DNA from: CAKRJP01 sp963589425
GTDB lineage: Bacteria > Bacillota > Clostridia > Lachnospirales > Lachnospiraceae
DNA length: 64,000 bases
Direction: 5' to 3'
Assembly: GCA_963589425.1 (NCBI GenBank)
Contig: CAVAKZ010000008.1
Span: 1-64,000, forward strand
This document shows, in pieces, positions 32,156-40,005 of this stretch (position 1 is the first letter of the stretch; each line of letters opens with the position of its first letter). The notes beneath the pieces are model-generated. The model ran no database searches, had not been told where the DNA came from, and saw nothing but the letters and a program-made list of their open reading frames with translations. The translations under genes were made by a program, and so were the position numbers.

Positions 32156-33271
32156 ATGAGTACATTGAAAACACCATTTAAATTCGATTGTGTAGGAAGC
32201 TTTTTAAGACCCCAGACCCTTAAAGATGCAAAAGCGGCTTATCAGGACGGCAAAATTGAAAAAGCAGAATATGACAAGCTAGTAAATGAAGAAATTACAA
32301 AGCTGGTTGCCAAGCAGAAAGACTTAGGCTACCATGTGATCACAGATGGGGAATTTAGAAGAAGCTTTTGGCATTTGGATTTTATGTGGGGATTTGAAGG
32401 AGTTGAGCATGAAGATACAGGAAATGGTGTAGCCTTTGACGCAGAGCTTGCAAGGCTGGATGACACCTATCTGGTGGGAAAGATTCGTCCAAAGGCTCAT
32501 CCCTTTGTAGAGTATTTCAAATTCCTAAAGCAGTTTGAGGATGAAAATACAGTAGCTAAATATACAATTCCGGCTCCGGCTCAGACCTTCCAGCAGTTTA
32601 TCGTTCCAAATAATATTGAAAGCACAAGAAAATTCTATGCTACAAATGAGGAGCTGATTCAGGATATTGCAGCAGCATATAGGGATGTGATCAGACAGTT
32701 TTATGATGCCGGCTGCAGAAACCTTCAGCTTGATGATTGTACCTGGGGAGCAATTGTAGGAGAAGCTGCAAAACTTAGATATAAGTCTCTTGGGGCAGAT
32801 CTTGAAGAAGTTAAGGCTGAGCTTCTTAAGGTAAATAATCTTGCCTTAGAGGGAAAACCTGAGGATATGGTGATTACTTCTCATATTTGCCGAGGCAATT
32901 ATCATTCTACCTTCTTTAACAAAGGAGCCTATGATTCAGTTGCGGATTATGTTTTTGCTCAGGAAAATGTGGATGCCCTGCTTTTGGAGTATGATGATGA
33001 GCGGTCCGGTGGATTCGAACCTCTAAAGAAGGTTTCCCAGAACAAGATCGTTGTGCTGGGACTTATTACCACAAAGTCGCCTAAACTTGAAGACAAGGAA
33101 ACGGTTATTCGTAGAATTCATGAGGCGGCAAAATATGTGCCACTGGATAGACTTTGCTTAAGTCCACAGTGCGGATTTGCATCCTGCGAAATCGGAAATA
33201 AGCTTACAGAAGAGGAGCAGTGGGCAAAACTTAAACTTGTAAAAGAAATTGCCGAAGAGGTTTGGAAATAA
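32156..33271 (+). CDS. Cobalamin-independent methionine synthase-like protein (MetE C-terminal/YxjG type)
   Basis: This 371-aa protein matches short MetE homologues such as YxjG/YxjH: an N-terminal VGSFLRP, DGEFRRSFWHLDFMWG, QLDDCTWG, the zinc ligands in SHICRGN, the Glu in LLEYDDERSG, and a second Cys in PQCGFAS. Such proteins transfer a methyl group to homocysteine or a related thiol; some use S-methyl compounds rather than methyl-folate. CAAAGGAG precedes the ATG. The LysR gene upstream could be its regulator. Confidence 0.87.
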   Translation: MSTLKTPFKFDCVGSFLRPQTLKDAKAAYQDGKIEKAEYDKLVNEEITKLVAKQKDLGYHVITDGEFRRSFWHLDFMWGFEGVEHEDTGNGVAFDAELARLDDTYLVGKIRPKAHPFVEYFKFLKQFEDENTVAKYTIPAPAQTFQQFIVPNNIESTRKFYATNEELIQDIAAAYRDVIRQFYDAGCRNLQLDDCTWGAIVGEAAKLRYKSLGADLEEVKAELLKVNNLALEGKPEDMVITSHICRGNYHSTFFNKGAYDSVADYVFAQENVDALLLEYDDERSGGFEPLKKVSQNKIVVLGLITTKSPKLEDKETVIRRIHEAAKYVPLDRLCLSPQCGFASCEIGNKLTEEEQWAKLKLVKEIAEEVWK

Positions 33272-33380
33272 ATAGGTTACTTTTTTGGCTGGGTATTGCT
33301 TTGCCCCTTCAATAGGCGTATGATGTGATGTGGAAAAAATGACGTTTATTTTATTAGCAGATGCTAGGGAGGGGTTTGAA

Positions 33381-34079
33381 GTGAAAGAGGATATTGAAAG
33401 TCAAGAGGAAAGTGAAAGTAGGCTTCCGGTTCTTAGAGGAGAGTTTGCCCTGTTATTGGTAGTTCTTATGAACAGTCTGGGAGTGGTGCTCATGCTGTAT
33501 TCCGGTTCGGGGATTTCAGCTATTTCCAGTGTACCCTATGCCTTTTCGGAGGTATTTACGAAGGTTTCTCTTGGAACCTGGACGTATATTTTCCAAGGGC
33601 TTCTGATTTTATCCCTGATGATCATGCGGAAGAAATTTGTTCCCCAGTATCTCTTTAGTTTTGTTGTAGGCTTTGCCTTCAGCGAAATGTTGGATGTAAA
33701 TGAGATGTGGATCGGGGTCCTGCCTACAGGCCTTGGTTACCGGGTCCTATATTTTGTCATCAGCTACCTTTTGGTTTGCATTGGAATTGCTCTTTCGAAT
33801 CGCTGCGGCTTGCCCATTATTCCTACGGATCTTTTCCCGAGAGAATTGTCCGATATTACCAAGGTGAAATATTCCAAGATTAAAATAGGCTTTGACGTTA
33901 CAAGCCTTGCGGTAACAGGCCTTATGACCTGTATCATTCTTGGACATTTAGATGGGCTGGGAATCGGAACCATTTTAGCTGCATTTACCATGGGAAAGGT
34001 TATTGGCATGATCGGGGAGAAGATGGATGAACATGTAAGATTTGAATCTTTTATGACTCCCAAGTGTGCAAATGCATAA
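33381..34079 (+). CDS. YczE/YitT-like membrane protein
   Basis: This roughly 232-aa membrane protein has five or six hydrophobic segments after an acidic N-terminus (VKEDIESQEESESR). GTG 33381 is chosen because AGGGAGGGG lies six bases upstream; an earlier in-frame GTG at 33330 has no ribosome site. Sequence such as PTDLFPRELSDI resembles the YczE/YitT-type and DUF6198 proteins, whose function is unknown. It is 109 bases after the MetE-like gene, possibly in the same transcript. Confidence 0.72.
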   Translation: MKEDIESQEESESRLPVLRGEFALLLVVLMNSLGVVLMLYSGSGISAISSVPYAFSEVFTKVSLGTWTYIFQGLLILSLMIMRKKFVPQYLFSFVVGFAFSEMLDVNEMWIGVLPTGLGYRVLYFVISYLLVCIGIALSNRCGLPIIPTDLFPRELSDITKVKYSKIKIGFDVTSLAVTGLMTCIILGHLDGLGIGTILAAFTMGKVIGMIGEKMDEHVRFESFMTPKCANA

Positions 34080-34118
34080 AACTATTTCCAAATTTGAAAT
34101 ACAGGCTTTTATTATAGG

Positions 34119-34147
34119 GGACTGTCGCCAAATGCGGCAGTCCTTTT
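34119..34147 (+). terminator. Intrinsic terminator after the membrane protein gene
   Basis: GGACTGTCGC (34119-34128) pairs with GCGGCAGTCC (34134-34143) over a short loop, with one G-U pair, followed by TTTTT. Confidence 0.85.
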
Positions 34148-34348
34148 TAGATTTATTTAGTTAAAAAAGTAACAAAAAAGTTGCATAAAGAATTATAGAT
34201 TTTTCTTGGTTGAGACGGGGTTTTTCGTGAGAAAATTTGTAAAAACTGTACAAAAAGCACAATTTAAAAAAAATCAATTGCAAACAATTGTGCAATGTAT
34301 TAGGATGAATGTAGGTTAAGAAAGTAATTAAAAGAAGTGCCGTGATAG

Positions 34349-34398
34349 GAGAGCGAAGGTTTTAGCAGCCGCAAGGCTGTTACGTAAAGCGCTCTTTT
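34349..34398 (+). promoter_or_regulatory. GlpP-type attenuator leader before glpP
   Basis: GAGAGCG (34349-34355) pairs with CGCTCTT (34390-34396), enclosing AGCAGCC/GGCTGTT, followed by a run of seven T. Upstream is AGTGCCGTGATAG, which resembles the sequence before the second leader at 36.65 kb. This fits the class of glycerol-3-phosphate-responsive terminators bypassed by GlpP. The 200 bases between 34148 and 34348 contain promoter-like AT-rich sequence and a TTGCA/TGCAA inverted repeat near 34275-34295. Confidence 0.7.
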
Positions 34399-34458
34399 TT
34401 TGTACTTTATGCTGGTTATTTACAGTAGTTATTTACGGCGATTAAAAGGGGAGAGAAC

Positions 34459-35028
34459 ATGAGTAGTTTGTTTTATGAAGCGGTGGAAGCCAATCCGATC
34501 ATCGCAGCAGTGAAGAATATGGATGATCTTAAGATCGTCTGTTCCTTGGAGGATATTCGGGTAGTATTTATCTTGTTTGGAGATGTCTGTTCCATTCGTG
34601 AGATCGTGCAGAAAATTAAGGAGGCCGGAAAGATCGCCATGGTTCATGTGGATTTGATCAGTGGCCTTAGCAGTAAGGAGATTGTGGTAGATTTTATCCA
34701 GAAGAATACAGAGGCAGATGGAATTATTTCTACCAAGGCTTCCTTGGTGAAGAGGGGAAAAGAACTGCACATGTTTACTGTTCTCAGGTATTTTCTTTTG
34801 GATTCTATGGCCTATGAGAATATTAAACAACAGCAATATTCAGTAAAGCCTGATTTTGTTGAGGTACTTCCCGGGGTGATGCCCAAGGTGATTGAAAAAG
34901 TTTGTAAAAAGTCTAAGACTCCTATCATTGCAGGGGGCTTGATTTCGGATAAAGAATCCTTAATGGCAGCTCTTAATGCAGGAGCCATGGCTGTTTCTTC
35001 CACCAACCATGAGGTCTGGAAGATGTAA
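34459..35028 (+). CDS. glpP: Glycerol-3-phosphate-responsive antiterminator
   Basis: This 189-aa protein matches GlpP: the N-terminal PIIAAVKNMDDL, FGDVCSIREIV, MVHVDLISGLS, IISTKASLVKRG, VEVLPGVMPKVI and IIAGGLI segments are family hallmarks. GlpP binds glycerol-3-P and the leader RNA of glp genes to prevent early termination. Its own gene and the following glp genes have attenuator leaders, so it is probably autoregulated. A glycerol kinase gene follows. Confidence 0.95.
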   Translation: MSSLFYEAVEANPIIAAVKNMDDLKIVCSLEDIRVVFILFGDVCSIREIVQKIKEAGKIAMVHVDLISGLSSKEIVVDFIQKNTEADGIISTKASLVKRGKELHMFTVLRYFLLDSMAYENIKQQQYSVKPDFVEVLPGVMPKVIEKVCKKSKTPIIAGGLISDKESLMAALNAGAMAVSSTNHEVWKM

Positions 35029-35037
35029 GAATGTGGC

Positions 35038-35063
35038 AAAGTGAATGGGGGATATTCACTTTT
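35038..35063 (+). terminator. Weak hairpin between glpP and glpK
   Basis: AAAGTGAAT (35038-35046) pairs with ATTCACTTT (35054-35062) and is followed by TCTATAAA. It could be a weak terminator or processing stem; the T-run is short. Confidence 0.45.
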
Positions 35064-35111
35064 CTATAAAACAAAAATACGTAGCATAATTTATCAAAGG
35101 AGGAAAAAAGT

Positions 35112-36608
35112 ATGGCTAAGTATGTAATGGCACTGGATGCAGGCACAACAAGTAACAGATGTATTCTTTTTAACGAGAAAGGGGAGATGTGCAGCGTTGC
35201 ACAGCGCGAATTTACCCAGTATTTCCCACAGCCGGGTTGGGTAGAGCATGATGCAGATGAGATTTGGGCAAGTATGTTAGGCGTTGCAGTTGAGGCAATG
35301 AATATGATTGGAGCGGAGGCCTCTGATATTGCGGCAATTGGAATTACTAATCAGAGAGAGACAACTATTGTATGGGACAAGGAGACAGGAGTTCCTATTC
35401 ATCATGCTATTGTATGGCAGTGCCGCAGAACTTCCGAATACTGCGACAGCCTGAAGGAAAAAGGCCTTACAGACAAATTCAGAGAAAAAACCGGTCTTGT
35501 AATTGATGCTTATTTCTCAGGAACTAAGGTAAAGTGGCTTCTTGACAATGTGCCGGGAGCAAGAGAAAAGGCTGAAAAGGGAGAATTATTATTTGGTACT
35601 GTTGAGACTTGGTTGATTTGGAAACTGACAAAGGGAGCTGTTCATGTAACAGATTATTCCAATGCTTCCCGTACCATGCTCTTTAACATCAACACCCTGG
35701 AATGGGATGATGAGATTCTTGCAGAGTTGAATATTCCAAAATCTATGCTGCCGGAAGCTAAGCCTTCTAGCTGTATATACGGAGAGGCAGATCCTTCCTA
35801 CCTTGGTGGACCGATTCCAATTGCAGGAGCTGCAGGAGATCAGCAGTCAGCCTTGTTTGGACAGACTTGCTTCAATGCAGGTGAGGCAAAGAATACCTAT
35901 GGGACAGGATGCTTCTTACTTATGAACACTGGTGAGAAACCAATTTTCTCTAAGAATGGTTTGGTTACCACTATTGCCTGGGGATTAGATGGAAAAGTAA
36001 ATTATGCCCTGGAGGGTTCTATTTTCGTAGCAGGAGCAGCTATCCAGTGGTTAAGAGATGAGCTTCGTATTATTGATTCCGCACCGGATTCTGAATATAT
36101 GGCAAAGAAAGTAAAGGATACCAACGGATGCTATGTAGTACCTGCATTTACAGGACTTGGAGCACCTCACTGGGATCAGTACGCAAGAGGAACTATCGTA
36201 GGAATTACCCGCGGTGTTAACAAATATCATATTATCCGGGCAACCTTGGAATCCTTGGCTTACCAGGTAAATGATGTTTTGGAGGCTATGAAGGCAGATT
36301 CCGGTATCGACCTTGCAGCCCTTAAGGTTGATGGTGGAGCCAGTGCCAATGATTTCCTTATGCAGACTCAGTCTGATATTATCAATGCTCCGGTAAATCG
36401 CCCGCAATGTGTAGAGACTACAGCAATGGGAGCTGCTTATCTTGCAGGACTTGCAGTTGGATATTGGTCAAGCAAGGAAGACGTTATTAAGAATTGGGCA
36501 ATTGACCAGACATTTGAACCAAAGATTTCTGAGGAAGAGAGAGCAAAACGGATCAAAGGATGGAACAAGGCAGTTAAATATGCTTACGGTTGGGCAAAGG
36601 AAGACTAG
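35112..36608 (+). CDS. glpK: Glycerol kinase
   Basis: This 498-aa FGGY-family kinase has DAGTTSNRCILF at the N-terminus, GITNQRETTIVWD, WQCRRTSEYC, GAAGDQQSALFGQ and the C-terminal DGGASANDFLMQ. It phosphorylates glycerol to glycerol-3-P at the membrane-proximal cytosol. The length is typical (about 500). AAAGGAGG precedes ATG by seven bases. It is the first catabolic step for the FAD/FeS oxidation unit downstream; no glpF uptake gene is seen in the window. Confidence 0.97.
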   Translation: MAKYVMALDAGTTSNRCILFNEKGEMCSVAQREFTQYFPQPGWVEHDADEIWASMLGVAVEAMNMIGAEASDIAAIGITNQRETTIVWDKETGVPIHHAIVWQCRRTSEYCDSLKEKGLTDKFREKTGLVIDAYFSGTKVKWLLDNVPGAREKAEKGELLFGTVETWLIWKLTKGAVHVTDYSNASRTMLFNINTLEWDDEILAELNIPKSMLPEAKPSSCIYGEADPSYLGGPIPIAGAAGDQQSALFGQTCFNAGEAKNTYGTGCFLLMNTGEKPIFSKNGLVTTIAWGLDGKVNYALEGSIFVAGAAIQWLRDELRIIDSAPDSEYMAKKVKDTNGCYVVPAFTGLGAPHWDQYARGTIVGITRGVNKYHIIRATLESLAYQVNDVLEAMKADSGIDLAALKVDGGASANDFLMQTQSDIINAPVNRPQCVETTAMGAAYLAGLAVGYWSSKEDVIKNWAIDQTFEPKISEEERAKRIKGWNKAVKYAYGWAKED

Positions 36609-36652
36609 CCTTGGTAAATAGCTAGAACAACATAATGTAGTGGCAGAGATGA

Positions 36653-36709
36653 GAGAGCCTGACTGGATAATCGCATAGGAGAATGCGTTTATTTGGCAGG
36701 CTCTTTTTT
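36653..36709 (+). promoter_or_regulatory. GlpP-type attenuator leader before the G3P dehydrogenase unit
   Basis: GAGCCTG (36655-36661) pairs with CAGGCTC (36697-36703), with inner CGCAT/ATGCG, followed by a run of six T. The preceding GTGGCAGAGATGAGAGAGC resembles the glpP leader sequence. It should terminate unless GlpP is bound. Confidence 0.72.
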
Positions 36710-36752
36710 CAAGAGAATAGTAATTATTCAGGAATAAAGGAGCGATCTGGGA

Positions 36753-38189
36753 ATGTATGATGTAATAATTATCGGGGCCGGTGTATCTGGAGCGGCTACA
36801 GCAAGAGAGCTGTCTCGCTATAAAGTGAAGGCATGTGTGATCGAAAAAGAAGAGGACCTATGCTGCGGCACTTCCAAAGCAAACAGTGCCATTGTCCATG
36901 CTGGTTATGATGCAGCCGAAGGATCCCTGATGGCCAAGCTGAATGTCAGGGGCAATCAGATGATGGAAGAGTTGTCAAAAGAGCTAGATTTCCCATTTAA
37001 GAAAAATGGCTCTTTAGTAGTATGTTTAGCTGAGGAGGATATGCCAAAGGTTCAGGCCTTGTATGACAGAGGGCTGGCAAATGGGGTTAAGGAATTAAAG
37101 ATCCTAAACCAGGAAGAATTAAGGGAAATGGAACCTAATATTTCCGATGAGGCCATTGCAGCCTTGTATGCACCTACAGCCGGAATTGTATGTCCCTTTA
37201 ATCTAAACATTGCCTTGGCAGAAAATGCCAATGTAAATGGGGTAGACTTTCAATTTGACACAGAAGTTAGGGACCTAAAGCCTATAGATGGGGGTTGGGA
37301 GATCCACACCAACCAGGGGATTTTTAAAAGTCGGTATGTGGTAAATGCGGCAGGAGTTTATGCAGACAAGCTTCACAATATGGTGAGTGAGAAAAAGATT
37401 CATATTACTCCGAGAAGAGGGGATTATTGTCTCTTAGACAAGAGCGCGGGAAGTCATGTAAGCAAAACCATTTTCGCCCTTCCCGGAAAATATGGAAAGG
37501 GAATTTTAGTTGCACCAACCGTCCATGGCAACCTAATCCTTGGACCTACGGCAATTGATATTGAGGATAAAGATGGAACCAATACCACAAGAGAGGGCTT
37601 AGATCAAGTGATTCAAGGGGCAGGAATGAATGTAAAAAATCTTCCAATGCGCCAGGTGATCACTTCTTTTGCCGGACTTAGAGCCCATGAGGATGGTCAT
37701 GAATTTTTGATCGGGGAAGTGGAGGATGCCAAGGGATTTGTAGACTGTGCAGGAATTGAATCCCCGGGCCTTACCAGCGCACCGGCTATCGGAGAGATGG
37801 TGGCAGGAATTTTAAAGGAGAAACTGAATCTAGAAGAAAAGGAAGACTTTATCCCTACAAGAAAAGGGGTCCTAGATCCAAATACATTAAGCAAAGAAGA
37901 AAGAATGGCCCTGATCAAAGAAAAACCAGAATATGGAACCATTGTCTGCCGCTGTGAAATGGTGACAGAGGGAGAAATTATGGATGCCATTCACAGGCCT
38001 CTGGGAGCTAAATCTTTGGACGGAGTAAAGCGCAGAACCAGAGCCGGAATGGGTCGGTGCCAGGCAGGCTTTTGCTCTCCTAGGACTATGGAGATTTTGG
38101 CTAGAGAGCGGAAGGTCACCATGTTTGATATTACAAAATCCGGCGGAGATTCAAAGATTGTCACAGGTATTAATAAGGATTCGTTATAG
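36753..38189 (+). CDS. FAD-dependent glycerol-3-phosphate dehydrogenase-like oxidoreductase with C-terminal Bfd-like [2Fe-2S] domain
   Basis: This 478-aa protein has the N-terminal FAD motif IIGAGVSGAATARELS, a DAO-family core and a C-terminal Bfd-like cluster: Cys pairs in VCRCEM and GRCQAGFC. Its position after glpK and the GlpP leader makes it the anaerobic GlpA-like subunit that oxidises glycerol-3-P to DHAP. It lacks the GlpB/GlpC layout and instead precedes a second flavoprotein and a DUF1667 protein, the arrangement common in clostridia. GGAG-type site (AAAGGAGCG) before ATG. Confidence 0.9.
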   Translation: MYDVIIIGAGVSGAATARELSRYKVKACVIEKEEDLCCGTSKANSAIVHAGYDAAEGSLMAKLNVRGNQMMEELSKELDFPFKKNGSLVVCLAEEDMPKVQALYDRGLANGVKELKILNQEELREMEPNISDEAIAALYAPTAGIVCPFNLNIALAENANVNGVDFQFDTEVRDLKPIDGGWEIHTNQGIFKSRYVVNAAGVYADKLHNMVSEKKIHITPRRGDYCLLDKSAGSHVSKTIFALPGKYGKGILVAPTVHGNLILGPTAIDIEDKDGTNTTREGLDQVIQGAGMNVKNLPMRQVITSFAGLRAHEDGHEFLIGEVEDAKGFVDCAGIESPGLTSAPAIGEMVAGILKEKLNLEEKEDFIPTRKGVLDPNTLSKEERMALIKEKPEYGTIVCRCEMVTEGEIMDAIHRPLGAKSLDGVKRRTRAGMGRCQAGFCSPRTMEILARERKVTMFDITKSGGDSKIVTGINKDSL

Positions 38190-38206
38190 GAGGGAGGCAT
38201 TGCATC

Positions 38207-39475
38207 ATGAAAGCTTATGATATTGTTGTCATTGGAGGAGGACCGGCAGGACTTGCGGCTGCAATTTCGGCGAAAAAAAGCGGAGTGGACAGTGTCCTGA
38301 TCCTGGAAAGAGATAAAGAACTTGGGGGCATCTTAAACCAGTGTATCCATAACGGATTCGGACTTCATACATTTAAAGAAGAATTAACAGGACCTGAATA
38401 TGCCGGCCGTTTTATTGACCAGGTAAAAGAGTTGAACATTGAATATAAGTTAAATACTATGGTTATGGATATTAGTCACCAGAAGGTGGTTATGGCTATG
38501 AATCGCCAGGAGGGTCTTTTTGAGATTCAGGCCAAGGCTGTAATTTTGGCTATGGGATGCAGGGAGCGGTCCAGAGGGGCTTTGAATATTCCAGGTTACC
38601 GTCCAGCAGGAATTTTCTCTGCAGGAACTGCCCAGAGGCTGGTAAATATTGAAGGTTATATGCCAGGCAGAGAAGTTGTAATCCTAGGTTCCGGAGATAT
38701 CGGCCTTATTATGGCAAGGCGTATGACCTTTGAGGGGGCAAAGGTTAAGGTGGTTGCAGAGCTTATGCCTTATTCCGGAGGATTAAAGAGAAATATTGTG
38801 CAGTGTCTGGATGACTATGGCATTCCTTTAAAGCTTAGTCATACAGTAGTAGATATTAAGGGAAAAGAGAGACTAGAAGGCATTACCCTAGCCCAGGTAG
38901 ACAGCCATGGAAAGCCAATTCCGGGAACAGAAGAAGACTATAGCTGTGATACCCTGCTTCTGTCTGTAGGTTTGATCCCAGAAAATGAGATTTCCAGAGG
39001 CATAGGCCTAGATATGAATCCGGTTACCTCAGGCCCTAAGGTCAATGAAAGCCTGGAGACAAGCATTGAGGGGGTATTTGCCTGTGGAAATGTACTTCAC
39101 GTACATGACTTGGTGGATTTTGTATCTGAGGAAGCAAGAACAGCAGGAAAAAATGCAGCCCAGTATGTAAAAGGGGATGGGGCAGCAAGACAGACAGGAA
39201 AAGAGATACAGATGAATCCGGTAGAAGGAGTCCGCTATACAGTGCCGGGAAGCATTAACCTGGACCGGATGGATGATAATCTTACGGTACGTTTCCGTGT
39301 AGGAGGCGTCTATAAAAAGTGCTATATCAGTGCCTACTTTGATAATGAGCGGGTAATCCATAGGAAGCGGCCTGTAGTTGCACCTGGTGAGATGGAAGAG
39401 ATTAAGTTAACCAAAGATCAGCTTTTAAAGTATCCGGATCTAAAAACCATTACAGTAAAGATTGAGGAGGCGTAG
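38207..39475 (+). CDS. NAD(P)/FAD-dependent oxidoreductase of the glycerol unit
   Basis: This 422-aa pyridine-nucleotide disulfide oxidoreductase-like protein has FAD motif VIGGGPAGLAAAISA, the second dinucleotide motif VILGSGDIGLIMA and GVFACGNVLHVHDLVD. It probably passes electrons from the GlpA-like subunit to NAD or another carrier. It lies 17 bases after the first flavoprotein with AGGAGG. The redox partner is the adjacent DUF1667 protein. Confidence 0.88.
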   Translation: MKAYDIVVIGGGPAGLAAAISAKKSGVDSVLILERDKELGGILNQCIHNGFGLHTFKEELTGPEYAGRFIDQVKELNIEYKLNTMVMDISHQKVVMAMNRQEGLFEIQAKAVILAMGCRERSRGALNIPGYRPAGIFSAGTAQRLVNIEGYMPGREVVILGSGDIGLIMARRMTFEGAKVKVVAELMPYSGGLKRNIVQCLDDYGIPLKLSHTVVDIKGKERLEGITLAQVDSHGKPIPGTEEDYSCDTLLLSVGLIPENEISRGIGLDMNPVTSGPKVNESLETSIEGVFACGNVLHVHDLVDFVSEEARTAGKNAAQYVKGDGAARQTGKEIQMNPVEGVRYTVPGSINLDRMDDNLTVRFRVGGVYKKCYISAYFDNERVIHRKRPVVAPGEMEEIKLTKDQLLKYPDLKTITVKIEEA

Positions 39476-39478
39476 AGG

Positions 39479-39838
39479 ATGGAAGAGAGAAAATTAACAT
39501 GTATCGGTTGTCCTATGGGTTGCCCTCTTACTGTTGTAATGAATGGTGATGAGGTGGAAAGCGTCACAGGAAATACCTGCAAGCGAGGAGATATTTACGC
39601 AAGAAAAGAAGTGACCAATCCCACAAGAATCGTGACCTCTACTGTGCGGGTGTCAGGTGGAAGCATCGACATGGTATCGGTGAAAACCAAGGAAGATATT
39701 CCTAAGGGAAAGATCTTTGACTGTGTGAAAGCCCTGAAGGAAATAGAAGTTTCGGCACCGGTGCATATTGGAGATGTGATTTTGGAAAATGTGGCGGACA
39801 CAGGAGTAGGCATTGTGGCTACCAAAAATGTAGAATAA
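39479..39838 (+). CDS. DUF1667 protein
   Basis: This 119-aa protein has four cysteines in CIGCPMGCPL and NTCKRGD, a probable FeS or metal site. DUF1667 proteins occur behind clostridial glycerol-3-P dehydrogenase flavoproteins. It starts three bases after the preceding stop and is the last gene of the unit. It may be a small FeS electron carrier. A terminator follows. Confidence 0.9.
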   Translation: MEERKLTCIGCPMGCPLTVVMNGDEVESVTGNTCKRGDIYARKEVTNPTRIVTSTVRVSGGSIDMVSVKTKEDIPKGKIFDCVKALKEIEVSAPVHIGDVILENVADTGVGIVATKNVE

Positions 39839-39841
39839 AAA

Positions 39842-39888
39842 GAAATCCCATGTGGTAACCAATAGTTGCCCATGGGATTTCCTTTTTA
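39842..39888 (+). terminator. Intrinsic terminator of the glycerol unit
   Basis: GAAATCCCATG (39842-39852) pairs with CATGGGATTTC (39871-39881), followed by CTTTTTATT. Confidence 0.88.
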
Positions 39889-40005
39889 TTATCTAGCTTA
39901 GGAGATATTGCGAAAATTTTTTAGGGGGGTATACTGAGAAAAATTGCTGTTTACAGTCTGGATGTAAATATTGGCAAAACAAATGCAAGATACGAGGAGA
40001 AGCGC

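Noticed and set aside
36753..39838. Novelty of the FAD-FAD-DUF1667 set
   Set aside because: This three-gene layout behind glpK is a known clostridial glycerol-3-phosphate oxidation unit, so it was annotated but not listed as a finding.
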